Counted from the first letter of the stretch, positions 24,787 to 32,889 are shown. The stretch: DNA of 64,000 bases from GCA-003244245 sp050700055 (GCA_050700055.1 JBOHGE010000030.1:6223-70222), one strand, 5' to 3'. Notes: generated from the sequence alone by a model not told the origin. Numbers and translations: made by a program.

Positions 24787-26526
24787 ATGGCCTATCCGGT
24801 CCGCATGCGGTGTTTGGCCCGTATTGTCACCGTGCTGCTCGTCGTTCTCGCCGGTGGTTGCGGAACTGCTCCGGTGCCGCCGGCTGACAACGCCGCGAAC
24901 CCCGAATGGGCGAAGAGTCTGCACCGGTTCGAGGACGGCTATTTCGCGCTCAACCCGTCATTCGCCGTCCAGCAGGGGCGCCACGAGTACGACGGCCGCT
25001 TACCGGATTGGAGCGCGGCCGGCATCCGCGCCATGGTGCAGTGGCTGCATACGCGGCGCGCGGAGGCGGAAGCGTTCGATCAGAACACGTTGAGTTCCGA
25101 CCAGCACTTCGAGCGGCAATATCTGCTGTCGCGCATCGACGCCGATCTGTTCTGGCTGGAAGAAGCGGAGGAGCCGTTCACGAACCCGGCGTTCTACCTC
25201 GGCGGTCTCGACCCGAGCGTGTATCTCACGCGTCCTTACGCCCCGGCGGAAACTCGCTTAAAGGCGTTCGTCAGCTACGTGCGCGCCGTGCCTGCGGCTG
25301 CTGTGCAGATTCGGGAGAACTTGCGTACACCGCTGCCGAAGAGCTTCATCCAGTACGGCGTCGATGGTTTCGGTGGCTTTCCGGATTTCTACCGCAACGA
25401 TGTGCCGAAGATTTTCGCCGAGGTGAAGGATCAGGCGCTGCAGGCAGAGCTGGCGAGCACGATCGAGCCGGCGGCGCGGGCGATGCAGGACCTCGCGGAC
25501 TGGCTCGACAGTGGCCGGCCGCAGGCCACCGAGAACTTCGCGCTCGGTCCGGCGAAGTTCGCCGCCATGCTGCGCCGGACCGAGCGTGTCACCACCCCGC
25601 TCGCCGAGCTGACGAAGGTGGGCCGCGACGATCTCGCGCGCAACGAGGCCGCGCTCAAGCAGGCTTGCGCCGAATACCTGCCGGTCGCGACGATCGAAGC
25701 CTGCATCGCTAAAGTGCAAGCGGACAAGCCGAGCGGTGGCGCGGTGGAAGGGGCCCGCGCTCAGCTCGGAATGCTGCGCCAGTTCGTCGTCGACCAGGAT
25801 CTCGTCAGCATTCCCGGTACAGAGGAGGCGCTGGTCGCGGAATCGCCACCCTACCAACGATCGAACTCCGCCTACATCGATATCCCCGGCCCGTACGACA
25901 AGGGCATGCCTTCGATTTATTACATCACGCCGCCTGATCCGTCATGGTCGGCTGCCGAGCAGGAGGCCTACCTGCCGGGCAAGTCGAGCCTGCTGTTCAC
26001 CTCGGCGCATGAAGTCTGGCCGGGGCATTTCCTGCAGTACCTGCACGCCAACCGTGTGCAGTCCGGGATCGGGCGGCTGTTCGTCGGCTACGCCTACTCG
26101 GAGGGCTGGGCGCATTACACCGAGGAGTTGATGTGGGAAGCGGGTCTCGGTAATGGCACGCCGGAGACGCACATCGGTCAACTCGGTGAGGCGCTGCTGC
26201 GCAACGTGCGTTTTCTGTGTGCGATCGGCATGCACACCCAGGGTATGAGTATGGAAAGCTGCGAGACGATGTTCCGGGAGCAAGCTTATCAGGATCCCGG
26301 CACCGCGCGCCAACAGGCGGCCCGCGGCACTTACGACCCGGCTTACATCAATTACACGATGGGTAAGCTGATGATTCGTAAGCTGCGTGCGGACTGGACC
26401 GCGAACCGGGGCGGTCGGGCCGCCTGGCGCGCGTTCCATGACAGCTTCCTGTCCTACGGTGGGCCGCCTATTCCCCTGGTGCGCGAGCAGATGCTGGGCA
26501 CAGCGGAAGGCAACCTGTTCCCATGA
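24787..26526 (+). CDS. DUF885 lipoprotein, putative metallopeptidase
   Basis: 579 aa from the ATG at 24787. A lipoprotein signal ends in LAGGC. The DUF885 hallmarks HEVWPGHFLQ (His408) and EGWAHYTEEL (Glu439) form a plausible zinc site. The family is most common in proteobacteria, and codon use here (more AAG/GAA and T-ending codons than neighbours) hints at transfer. No operon partner. Substrate unknown. Confidence 0.82.
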   Translation: MAYPVRMRCLARIVTVLLVVLAGGCGTAPVPPADNAANPEWAKSLHRFEDGYFALNPSFAVQQGRHEYDGRLPDWSAAGIRAMVQWLHTRRAEAEAFDQNTLSSDQHFERQYLLSRIDADLFWLEEAEEPFTNPAFYLGGLDPSVYLTRPYAPAETRLKAFVSYVRAVPAAAVQIRENLRTPLPKSFIQYGVDGFGGFPDFYRNDVPKIFAEVKDQALQAELASTIEPAARAMQDLADWLDSGRPQATENFALGPAKFAAMLRRTERVTTPLAELTKVGRDDLARNEAALKQACAEYLPVATIEACIAKVQADKPSGGAVEGARAQLGMLRQFVVDQDLVSIPGTEEALVAESPPYQRSNSAYIDIPGPYDKGMPSIYYITPPDPSWSAAEQEAYLPGKSSLLFTSAHEVWPGHFLQYLHANRVQSGIGRLFVGYAYSEGWAHYTEELMWEAGLGNGTPETHIGQLGEALLRNVRFLCAIGMHTQGMSMESCETMFREQAYQDPGTARQQAARGTYDPAYINYTMGKLMIRKLRADWTANRGGRAAWRAFHDSFLSYGGPPIPLVREQMLGTAEGNLFP

Positions 26527-26551
26527 GCCCAGCTCCGCTCCCGAAATCGCC

Positions 26552-26712
26552 ATTCGGAGCCGAATGGCGATTAGGCAGTCCTTGTGATCGCTATCCGGCT
26601 CCGAATTGTGCTCAGCGGCGGGCGGCAGCCGGGTTCAAGGGCGAGCTCATGGAGCGGACGGATCTCAAGCTGGACCCGCGCGAAAACTCTGCTCAAGTCT
26701 CGAACTCCTAGC
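26552..26712. repeat. Composite intergenic repeat, diverged copy C
   Basis: It has the palindrome cores ATTCGGAGCCGAAT (26552-26565) and ATCCGGCTCCGAAT (26593-26606), followed by CTCAGCGGCGGGCGG and AAAACTCTGCTCAAGTCTCGAACTCC. The order and orientation match copy B at 42432-42621 (CTCAGCGGC, AAAACTTGGCTCAAGTGTCACACTTC). It is more diverged than copies A and B. Confidence 0.6.
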
Positions 26713-26722
26713 GTGCCGTTTG

Positions 26723-27754
26723 ATGGATCAGCTGCTGCGTCATCACGGCGACGTCGATGCCGTGGCGGGGTTGCTCGATTTCGCGGTGAACGTGCGCGGT
26801 GATCGGCCGCCGGCGTGGTTGCGGGAGCGGTTGGTTGCCGCGTTGGACCGGCTCGGTCGCTACCCTTGCGCGGCGCAGGACGCTGCCGCCCGCGTTGCGG
26901 TGGCCGCCCGGCATGGCCGCGACCCTGCTGAGGTACTGGTGCTCGCCGGAGTCGCCGAGGGATTCGCGCTGCTGCCCGCGTTGGCGCCCCGGTCAGCCGC
27001 GGTGGTGCACCCGTCGTTCACCGAGCCCGAGGTGTCGTTGCGCAGGGCGAACATTCTCGTCACGAGGGTGCCGACCGACGCCGCGCACCGGCTGCGGCCC
27101 GAACGGATCCCGGCCGAGGCCGATCTGGTGGTGCTCGGCAACCCCACCAACCCGACCTCCGTGCTGCACCCGGCCGGCACGGTGCGCGTGCTGGCCCGAC
27201 CGGGTCGGGTGCTCGTGGTGGACGAGGCGTTCGCCGACGCCGAGCCCGCTGAGGCGCAATCTCTGGCCACCGACCGCGAGACACCCGGGCTGCTGGTGCT
27301 GCGCAGCCTCACCAAGACCTGGGCCTTGCCCGGGCTGCGGGCCGGCTACGCGCTGGGCGCGCCCGAGCTGCTCGCCCGGCTGGCTGCGCCGCGCCCGCCG
27401 TGGCCGGTCGGCACCCTGGTGCTGGAGGCGGTGCGAGCCTGCAGTGCCCCGGCCGCGGTTGCTGAGGCCGCGACTGCGGCGGCGCAGATCGTGCGGCACC
27501 GGGAATGGATGGCCCAGCGGCTGGCTGACCTGCCCGGCGTCACGGTCCACCTGCCGGCCGCGGCGCCCTTCCTGCTGCTGCGGGTGCCCAGTGGTGAGCG
27601 GGTCCGGGCCGCGCTGGTCGATGCCGGCATCGCGGTCCGGCGCGCGGACACCTTCCCCGGCCTCACTTCCGACCACCTGCGGGTCGCAGTCCGCCCCCCC
27701 GAGATCGCCACTTTGCTGGTCACCGCCCTGCGTGTTGCGCTGGGTGGGGTGTGA
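26723..27754 (+). CDS. cobC: CobC-type aminotransferase (B12 synthesis)
   Basis: 343 aa from the ATG at 26723. PLP-dependent fold-type I enzyme: GNPTNPTS, VVDEAFAD, the lysine motif LRSLTKTWALPGLRAGY and the C-terminal LRVAVRPP. The family makes the aminopropanol precursor or acts on threonine phosphate in cobalamin side-chain synthesis. It is syntenic with Rv2231c, upstream of the zinc ribbon and RNase HI genes. Confidence 0.85.
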   Translation: MDQLLRHHGDVDAVAGLLDFAVNVRGDRPPAWLRERLVAALDRLGRYPCAAQDAAARVAVAARHGRDPAEVLVLAGVAEGFALLPALAPRSAAVVHPSFTEPEVSLRRANILVTRVPTDAAHRLRPERIPAEADLVVLGNPTNPTSVLHPAGTVRVLARPGRVLVVDEAFADAEPAEAQSLATDRETPGLLVLRSLTKTWALPGLRAGYALGAPELLARLAAPRPPWPVGTLVLEAVRACSAPAAVAEAATAAAQIVRHREWMAQRLADLPGVTVHLPAAAPFLLLRVPSGERVRAALVDAGIAVRRADTFPGLTSDHLRVAVRPPEIATLLVTALRVALGGV

Positions 27755-27762
27755 CCACCGCT

Positions 27763-27825
27763 ATTCGGAGCCGAATCGCGGTTGCCGGGCGCCTCAGAAC
27801 CGCGATTCGGATCCGAATCGCGGTT
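27763..27825. repeat. Palindromic repeat pair between cobC and the zinc ribbon gene
   Basis: Two cores: ATTCGGAGCCGAAT at 27763-27776 and ATTCGGATCCGAAT at 27805-27818. The second sits in a perfect 28-bp palindrome (27798-27825, arms AACCGCGATTCGGA) followed by CACC. Same family as copies A-C but without the long tail. Confidence 0.75.
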
Positions 27826-27932
27826 CACCGCAGCGGCCGGGCCCGGGCTGCTCGGCGGTACGGTCGATGTCTACCGTTTCGTACCGTCGTACCGATGATC
27901 GGTTTGGCGCAACCTGCTGGGAGGCTCTTGCG

Positions 27933-28670
27933 GTGAACGCCGATCCCGTCGCGCAACGCCGGCTGCTCGACTTGGCCACGGTGGACGCCGAGCTGACGCG
28001 CACCGCGCACCGGCTCCGGTCGCTGCCCGAGTTGGCCGAGCTCGAGCAGGTCGAGAAGGACTGGGCAGCCGGCCGGGACTCGCTCATCGAGGCGGAGACC
28101 GCGGCGTCGGACCTGGACCGCGAGATCCGCAAGCTGGAGGGCGAGATCGACCAGGTGCGAGCCCGGCAGGACCGGGACCGCGGTCTGCTCGACTCCGGGT
28201 CGATCAGCTCAGGCAAGCAACTGGAGGACCTGCAACACGAGTTGGCCACCCTGCAACGCCGCCAGACGGTCTTGGAGGACGATCTGCTGGAGGTGATGGA
28301 GCGGCGCGAGGCCACCGGCGCCGACGTCGACCGCGGTCGCGCCACCCTGGCCGATATCGACCAGCAGCGCCTCGACGCCTCGCGCCGCCGCGACGATGCG
28401 GTGGCGGATCTGGAGTCCACCGAGAAACGCCGCCGGCACGAGCGCCAAACCCTGATCAGTGCGTTGCCCACGGCACTGGTGGCGCTTTACGAGCGGATCC
28501 GGGCCCACCGGGGCACCGGCGCTGCTCTGTTACGAGAGCAGCGGTGCGGCGCCTGCCGGCTGGAGCTGGATCGCACCGCGATCGGACGCCTCCGGGAAGC
28601 GGCCCCCGACGAGGTGCTGCGCTGCGAGGAGTGCGGCGTCCTGCTGGTGCGGGGGGAGCCCGGGCTGTGA
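27933..28670 (+). CDS. Coiled-coil zinc ribbon protein (C4-type, Rv2229c-like)
   Basis: 245 aa, GTG start at 27933. A long heptad-rich coiled coil (about residues 10-180) is followed by a C4 zinc ribbon CGACRLEL ... CEECGVLLV. The family is conserved in actinobacteria next to the RNase HI gene. Its role is not established; nucleic-acid or protein scaffolding is proposed. The TGA overlaps the next start (GTGA). Confidence 0.88.
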   Translation: MNADPVAQRRLLDLATVDAELTRTAHRLRSLPELAELEQVEKDWAAGRDSLIEAETAASDLDREIRKLEGEIDQVRARQDRDRGLLDSGSISSGKQLEDLQHELATLQRRQTVLEDDLLEVMERREATGADVDRGRATLADIDQQRLDASRRRDDAVADLESTEKRRRHERQTLISALPTALVALYERIRAHRGTGAALLREQRCGACRLELDRTAIGRLREAAPDEVLRCEECGVLLVRGEPGL

Positions 28671-29743
28671 CCCGGCGAGTCATCATCGAGGCCGACGGCG
28701 GCTCACGGGGCAATCCCGGACCGGCCGGGTACGGGGCGGTGATACGAGACGCCGACACCGGCGATCTCCTCGCCGAGGTGTCCGGAGGGCTGGGCACCAC
28801 CACCAACAACGTCGCCGAGTACTCAGGTCTCATCGCCGGATTACGGGCCGCGGTGGAACGGGGGGCCGAGCGTGCGGAGGCCCGGCTGGACTCCAAGCTA
28901 GTCGTGGAGCAGATGAGCGGGCGCTGGCAGGTCAAGCAACCGCACCTGCGACCGCTGGTCAGCGAGGCGACCGGGCTGGCGCGCCGGCTCGGCGACGTCA
29001 AGTACACCTGGGTGCCACGGGCCCGCAACGCCCACGCCGACCGGCTGGCCAACGAGGCGATGGACACCCAGGCCGGCGTCATCCGCAAGCCTGTGGCACC
29101 GGCACACTGGACCGGTGTCACCGGCTCGCCGACCCGGCTGCTGATGCTGCGGCACGGGCAGACCGAGCACTCCGCGCAGCTGCGCTATTCCGGGCGCGCC
29201 GACCTGCCGCTGACCGACCTGGGCCAGCGGCAGGCTGTTGCCGCCGCCGCGCGGTTGGCGATGGCCGACGGCGTCGCGGCGGTGGTCAGCTCGCCGCTGC
29301 TGCGGGCCCGGCAGACCGCCCAACCGGTGGCCGACGTGCTGGGCGTGCCGCTGGCCGTCCACGACGGGCTGATCGAGACCGATTTCGGCGCCTGGGAGGG
29401 GCTGACCTTCGCCGAAGCCCGGCAGCGGGATCCGGACCTGCACACCCGGTGGCTCACCGACACCTCAGTGGCCCCGCCCGGCGGCGAGAACATGGACGCG
29501 GTGCATCGCAGGGTGCGCCGGACCCGCGACCAGCTGATCGCCGAGCACGGCGACGCCACCCTGGTGCTGGTCACCCACGTGACACCGATCAAGGCGTTGC
29601 TGCGGATGGCCCTGGACGCCGGACCATCGCTGCTGCATCGAGTGCACCTGGATCTCGCGTCGCTGTCGATCGCGGAGTTCTACCCCGACGGCCCCGCCTC
29701 AGTCAGGTTGATCAACGACACCAGCCACCTCGTGAGTGCGTAA
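28667..29743 (+). CDS. Bifunctional RNase HI / histidine phosphatase (Rv2228c-like)
   Basis: 358 aa, GTG start overlapping the upstream stop. The N-terminal RNase HI domain has IEADGGSRGNPGPAGYG, NNVAEYSGL, LDSKLVVEQM and ARNAHADRLANEAMD. The C-terminal phosphoglycerate-mutase-like domain has LMLRHGQTEHS, SSPLLRARQTA, ETDFGAWEGLTF and VTHVTPIK, the CobC-type alpha-ribazole phosphatase module. In M. tuberculosis the fusion has both activities. The last seven residues (TSHLVSA) lie in the left arm of a large palindrome. Confidence 0.92.
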   Translation: MTRRVIIEADGGSRGNPGPAGYGAVIRDADTGDLLAEVSGGLGTTTNNVAEYSGLIAGLRAAVERGAERAEARLDSKLVVEQMSGRWQVKQPHLRPLVSEATGLARRLGDVKYTWVPRARNAHADRLANEAMDTQAGVIRKPVAPAHWTGVTGSPTRLLMLRHGQTEHSAQLRYSGRADLPLTDLGQRQAVAAAARLAMADGVAAVVSSPLLRARQTAQPVADVLGVPLAVHDGLIETDFGAWEGLTFAEARQRDPDLHTRWLTDTSVAPPGGENMDAVHRRVRRTRDQLIAEHGDATLVLVTHVTPIKALLRMALDAGPSLLHRVHLDLASLSIAEFYPDGPASVRLINDTSHLVSA

Positions 29744-29784
29744 CAGTGTTATAACACTGTTACGCACTCACGAGGTGGCTGGTG
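29719..29784. terminator. 66-nt perfect palindrome overlapping two convergent gene ends
   Basis: Arms 29719-29751 and 29752-29784 are perfect complements (33 bp, no loop; centre GTGTTATAACAC). Each arm encodes TSHLVSA plus stop of the gene entering it. It could act as a bidirectional terminator. Confidence 0.8.
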
Positions 29785-30545
29785 AACAGGTAGATCGACA
29801 CCGCCAGGCCCACCACGACCACCCCGGCCCGCAGCACTGGTGCCGCGACCCGACCGGCGAGTTTCGCACCGAGAAAACCCCCTATCAGGTTAACGGGCGA
29901 TACCAGCGCGACGACCAGCCAGTTCACCGGTGCACCGATCGCGAACACCATCATGCTGACCGCAGAGATGATCAATGACAGCACGCCTTTGACGGCGTTG
30001 AGCCGGCGCAGGTCGTCCTGCGCGGTGAGCGCCAGCACGGCGATCAGGATGACCCCCAGTGCCCCGCCGAAATAGCCGCCGTAGATGGCGCCGAGGAACA
30101 CCGCGGGCAGCAACACCGCGCGGCGATCGGGGGAGTCCGGCTCGGGCTCGCCGATCCACCGGGACAGCCACGGTTGCACCCCGAGCAACACGCTGGCCAG
30201 CGCCACCAGCGCGGGCACCACCGCGTCGAACACCTGGGAGGGCAGCATCAGCAGCAGCAGGCTGCCCGCCAGCGAGCCCGCCACCGCGACGCCAGCGGTC
30301 GACAGCACCCGACTGCGCTGCCCGCGCAGCTCCCGGCGGCTGCCCAGCGCCAGGCCCGCACTGCCGGCGCACTGGACGATCGAGTTGGTGACGTTCGCCG
30401 CAAGCGGTGGCAGGCCCACCGCCAGCAATGCTGGGAACAGCAGCAGTGACCCACCACCGGCCAGCGCATTGACCATGCCCGACACGAGACCCGCGACGAT
30501 CAGCACGGCAAGATCGACCGCTGGCACGAGACCCACGCTAACCAC
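29760..30545 (-). CDS. TauE/SafE-family membrane permease
   Basis: 261 aa with about eight hydrophobic segments. The N-terminal half has AGLVSGMVNALAGGGSLLLFPALLAVG and the second half repeats the pattern (GAIYGGYFGGALGVILIAVLAL), as in TauE/SafE sulfite or sulfoacetate exporters. The substrate cannot be read from sequence. The 3' end lies in the palindrome above. The 5' 39 bases form part of the 81-bp duplication also found before rnpB. Confidence 0.87.
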   Translation of the reverse strand: MVSVGLVPAVDLAVLIVAGLVSGMVNALAGGGSLLLFPALLAVGLPPLAANVTNSIVQCAGSAGLALGSRRELRGQRSRVLSTAGVAVAGSLAGSLLLLMLPSQVFDAVVPALVALASVLLGVQPWLSRWIGEPEPDSPDRRAVLLPAVFLGAIYGGYFGGALGVILIAVLALTAQDDLRRLNAVKGVLSLIISAVSMMVFAIGAPVNWLVVALVSPVNLIGGFLGAKLAGRVAAPVLRAGVVVVGLAVSIYLFTSHLVSA

Positions 30546-30587
30546 GTCCGGGATGATCGATACTGACGGGGCGGACGAGCTGGCTGG
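30507..30587 (+). repeat. Direct repeat, copy 1 of the duplicated tauE-rnpB junction
   Basis: 81 bases matching 31385-31466 with three substitutions and one indel. It contains the start of the TauE gene and a decayed rnpB promoter (GATACT in place of TATACT) plus the first bases of rnpB (GGACGAGCTGGCTGG). Confidence 0.9.
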
Positions 30588-30654
30588 CTTGCCCGGGGCA
30601 GCGTGGATCCGGCCCAGACGTCACCGATCTTCTCGGCGCCATAGACAATCCGTG

Positions 30655-30669
30655 ATACCGTCGCGGTAT
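30655..30669. promoter_or_regulatory. Palindrome at the antitoxin start, probable operator
   Basis: ATACCG-TCG-CGGTAT overlaps the ATG of the HTH gene at 30668. A repressor bound here would block its own gene. Confidence 0.55.
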
Positions 30670-31186
30670 GGAGACGAGTTCTGGAACGATGATCCGTGCG
30701 GCTCGTCGCCGGGCTCGGCTGTCGCAGAACGATCTTGCGCGACGCGCTGGTGTGGCGCAGTCGGTGATCAGTGCTTATGAGTCCGATCGGCGTGAACCGG
30801 GCCTTCGTACCCTTGCCAAGCTGATCGAGGCTACCGGCCATCAGCTGTCCTTCGAGCTGATTCCCGCACCGCACCATCGGCTCGGGCTGCCTGACACACG
30901 TTTGGGTCGGCGGCTCCGTCGGCATCGCGGTGCGCTCCTCGAGGTTGCGGCTCGGCGTGGTGCGCGCAATGTGCGGGTCTTCGGCAGTGTTGCCCGGGGC
31001 GGGGACACCGACACCAGTGATGTCGATCTGCTCGTCGATCTTGACGAGGGTGTCGGTGTGGTGTCTTTGGTCGGGTTGACCAGGGAACTGACCGAGCTGC
31101 TCGGTGTTGGTGTCGATGTCGTGCCCGCTGGCATGCTCAAGCCGGAGATTCGCGGTGACGTCCTGGCTGAGGCGATCGCGTTGTGA
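30668..31186 (+). CDS. HTH-nucleotidyltransferase fusion, MntA-like antitoxin
   Basis: 172 aa. The N-terminal XRE helix-turn-helix (residues 8-50, RAARRRARLSQNDLARRAG) is fused to a minimal nucleotidyltransferase with GSVARGGDTDTSDVDLLVD (Gly106, Ser107, Asp118, Asp120). MNT antitoxins of type VII systems AMPylate or inhibit a HEPN toxin. The following frame starts GTGA in its stop and carries the remains of such a toxin. The HTH and the palindrome on its start codon suggest autorepression. The catalytic motif is intact. Confidence 0.82.
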   Translation: METSSGTMIRAARRRARLSQNDLARRAGVAQSVISAYESDRREPGLRTLAKLIEATGHQLSFELIPAPHHRLGLPDTRLGRRLRRHRGALLEVAARRGARNVRVFGSVARGGDTDTSDVDLLVDLDEGVGVVSLVGLTRELTELLGVGVDVVPAGMLKPEIRGDVLAEAIAL

Positions 31187-31368
31187 GTCGTCACGACGAC
31201 CAGCGGTTGACCGACATCCTTGCCGCTTCTGCCGCCATCGCCGACCACATCACTCGGGGTGGGCTTGATGACGGGCTCGATACCACCCACGCAATCGTGC
31301 AGGCCACTGTCACCGAAGACCTGCCACCCCTGATAGCCGCGACCCAACGGCTCCCCGCGCGACGCTGA
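31183..31368 (+). pseudogene. HepT/HEPN toxin remnant with internal deletion
   Basis: 61 codons starting MSRHDDQRLTDILAASAAI, then HITRGGLDDGLDTTHAIVQAT and DLPPLIAATQRL. Both ends match DUF86/HepT proteins (about 110 aa), but the middle, including the catalytic RX4-6H motif, is gone. The join lies between GGGCTTGAT and GGGCTCGAT, short direct repeats that fit a slippage deletion. It cannot be an active RNase. Confidence 0.75.
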
Positions 31369-31384
31369 AGTTGCGGCGGTTCAG

Positions 31385-31466
31385 GGCAAGATCGACCGCT
31401 GGCACGAGACCCCACGCTGACCACGTCCGGGATGATCTATACTGTCGGGGCGGACGAGCTGGCTGG
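31385..31466 (+). repeat. Direct repeat, copy 2 of the duplicated tauE-rnpB junction
   Basis: 82 bases. This copy keeps the functional rnpB promoter but its TauE part carries an extra C and leads nowhere. The segment between the repeats (about 880 bases counting one copy) holds only the toxin-antitoxin remnant. Confidence 0.9.
31416..31443 (+). promoter_or_regulatory. rnpB promoter
   Basis: A -10 box TATACT (31438-31443), 16 bases after a weak -35 GCTGAC. It is followed a few bases later by the 5' end of RNase P RNA. Confidence 0.65.
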
Positions 31467-31858
31467 GCGGTCGCGTCAAACTCGGTAACGGGTCTGACGA
31501 GGAAAGTCCGGACTCCGCAGGGCAGGGTGGTTGCTAACGGCAACCCGGGGTGACCCGCGGGACAGTGCCACAGAAAACAGACCGCCCCGTGCGAGCGGGG
31601 TAAGGGTGAAACGGTGGTGTAAGAGACCACCAGCGTCCCGGGTGACCGGGACGGCTCGGTAAACCCCACCCGGAGCAAGGCCAAAAGGCGCACCGGTTTC
31701 GGTGCGCTGCGCAGGCGATTGAGGGTGGCCCGCCCGATGCCTGCGGGTAGGCCGCACGAGCCTGCCGGCGACGGCAGGCCTAGATAGATGACCGCCGGCC
31801 GGGACGCCGCAAGGCACCCGGTGCACAGGATCCGGCTTATCGGCCAGCTCGTCCGCCC
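31448..31858 (+). ncRNA. rnpB: RNase P RNA, bacterial type A
   Basis: Catalytic RNA that matures tRNA 5' ends. The terminal helix P1 pairs GCGGACGAGCTGGC at the 5' end with GCCAGCTCGTCCGC at the 3' end. Universally conserved segments are present in order: GAGGAAAGTCCGGACT, ACAGAAAACAGACCGCC, GTAAGGGTGAAACGGTGG then GTAAGAGACCACCAGC, GCTCGGTAAACCCCACC, AGATAGATGACCGCCG and ATCCGGCTTATCGGCC. The length (about 410 nt) fits actinobacteria. Ends are estimated from P1. Confidence 0.95.
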
Positions 31859-31935
31859 TATCATCGGCTTGCCTCGTGCTTGAGCGGCACAGCTCGTGTA
31901 ACAGCACTTCTGAAGCGCTGTATGCGTCGGCGCTG

Positions 31936-32002
31936 ACAGTGCTCCCCACCTGGCGAGGCCCAAGGGGCTGGACTCCTCGGGCCTCGCCAGGTGGAACACT
32001 GT
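31936..32002. terminator. Bidirectional hairpin between rnpB and the glycine-rich gene
   Basis: 16-bp perfect stem CCACCTGGCGAGGCCC (31946-31961) with 31979-31994. Outer pairing ACAGTG (31936-31941) and CACTGT (31997-32002). The sequence then turns AT-rich (TCAATTATTATGG). Confidence 0.75.
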
Positions 32003-32052
32003 TCAATTATTATGGCACCAGCACGGCTGGTGGTGTGTGACTGACACTCGGG

Positions 32053-32889
32053 CTACTTGAATGTGACTTGGACCATCCCGTTTCCTTTTGTGCTCACTTT
32101 CTCGATGAGTTTGTTCGTGGCGGACTTAATCACGTAGGAGGATCCTGCGCCGCCGCCACCCCCCGCGTCACCACTGATACCGCCTCCAGCGTGACCTCCG
32201 CCACCGCCGCCCTTGACCTTCTCGTCCTTTGCGAGGTATCCGCCACCGCCGCCACCGCCGCCACCAGCTGTCGAACCCTTGTTTGCGTCCGTGCCATGCC
32301 CGCCGTGCCCGTGAGTCCGTGCTTGATTGCCCCATGTGGGACCCTCATCGTTACCCCCGACGCCGCCTTGGCCACCCGAAGCGAAAGGCGAGCTACCGCC
32401 CGCTGTGCCAGCGGCCGGTGTGGGCCCGCCAGAGCCGCCATTGCCACCGTCATAAAGCGGTGATCCGCCCCCCGCTCCGCCGCCGCCCCCAGCGACGACT
32501 AATGGCTGAGAGTCACGCAGGACTGCAGAGGACCCGCCGCCTCCGGCCCCGTTCCGGCCCCGGTCCGTTCTCCCGATACCTCCATGGCCACCATCGGTGA
32601 AGCCGGCACCTCTAACGCCGCCACGAGCCTCCTTGCCGATGATGACGGTGAGAGTCTCTCCTGATTGTACCGCCACTCTCGCTTTGACGAGGGCGCCGCG
32701 GCCGGCGCCTCCCGAGTTATCATTGCCGTAGCCGCCTTGCCCACCACGGGCCACGATGTCCGCGTGGGTGACGCCAGGTGGGACGACGATCTTCTTATCA
32801 TCATTGAGCAACACCGTCATGTTCGACGAGGCAATTCCTGAGTCCTCCGATGGTGAGCCTGAAATCTGGATTTCCGTGGTGCTGGACAT
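32053..32889 (-). CDS. Glycine-rich repeat protein
   Basis: 278 aa from the ATG at 32889, with AGGAGA 8 bases upstream. Residues 1-60 are ordinary (MSSTTEIQISGSPSEDSG, VLLNDDKKIVVPPGVTHADI). From about 60 to 250 the chain is dominated by GG, GGxGG and GGAG repeats with interspersed strands such as VQSGETLTVIIGKEA. The end reads SSYVIKSATNKLIEKVS. Gly-rich domains of this type are found in surface and phage-tail proteins. No signal peptide is seen. Confidence 0.75.
   Translation of the reverse strand: MSSTTEIQISGSPSEDSGIASSNMTVLLNDDKKIVVPPGVTHADIVARGGQGGYGNDNSGGAGRGALVKARVAVQSGETLTVIIGKEARGGVRGAGFTDGGHGGIGRTDRGRNGAGGGGSSAVLRDSQPLVVAGGGGGAGGGSPLYDGGNGGSGGPTPAAGTAGGSSPFASGGQGGVGGNDEGPTWGNQARTHGHGGHGTDANKGSTAGGGGGGGGGYLAKDEKVKGGGGGGHAGGGISGDAGGGGGAGSSYVIKSATNKLIEKVSTKGNGMVQVTFK

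Noticed and set aside
22568..25093. Plus-strand frame of 841 codons
   Set aside because: It is the antisense of the ptpA and DHA2 exporter genes; its composition (Q, H, R, E rich) is typical of shadows.
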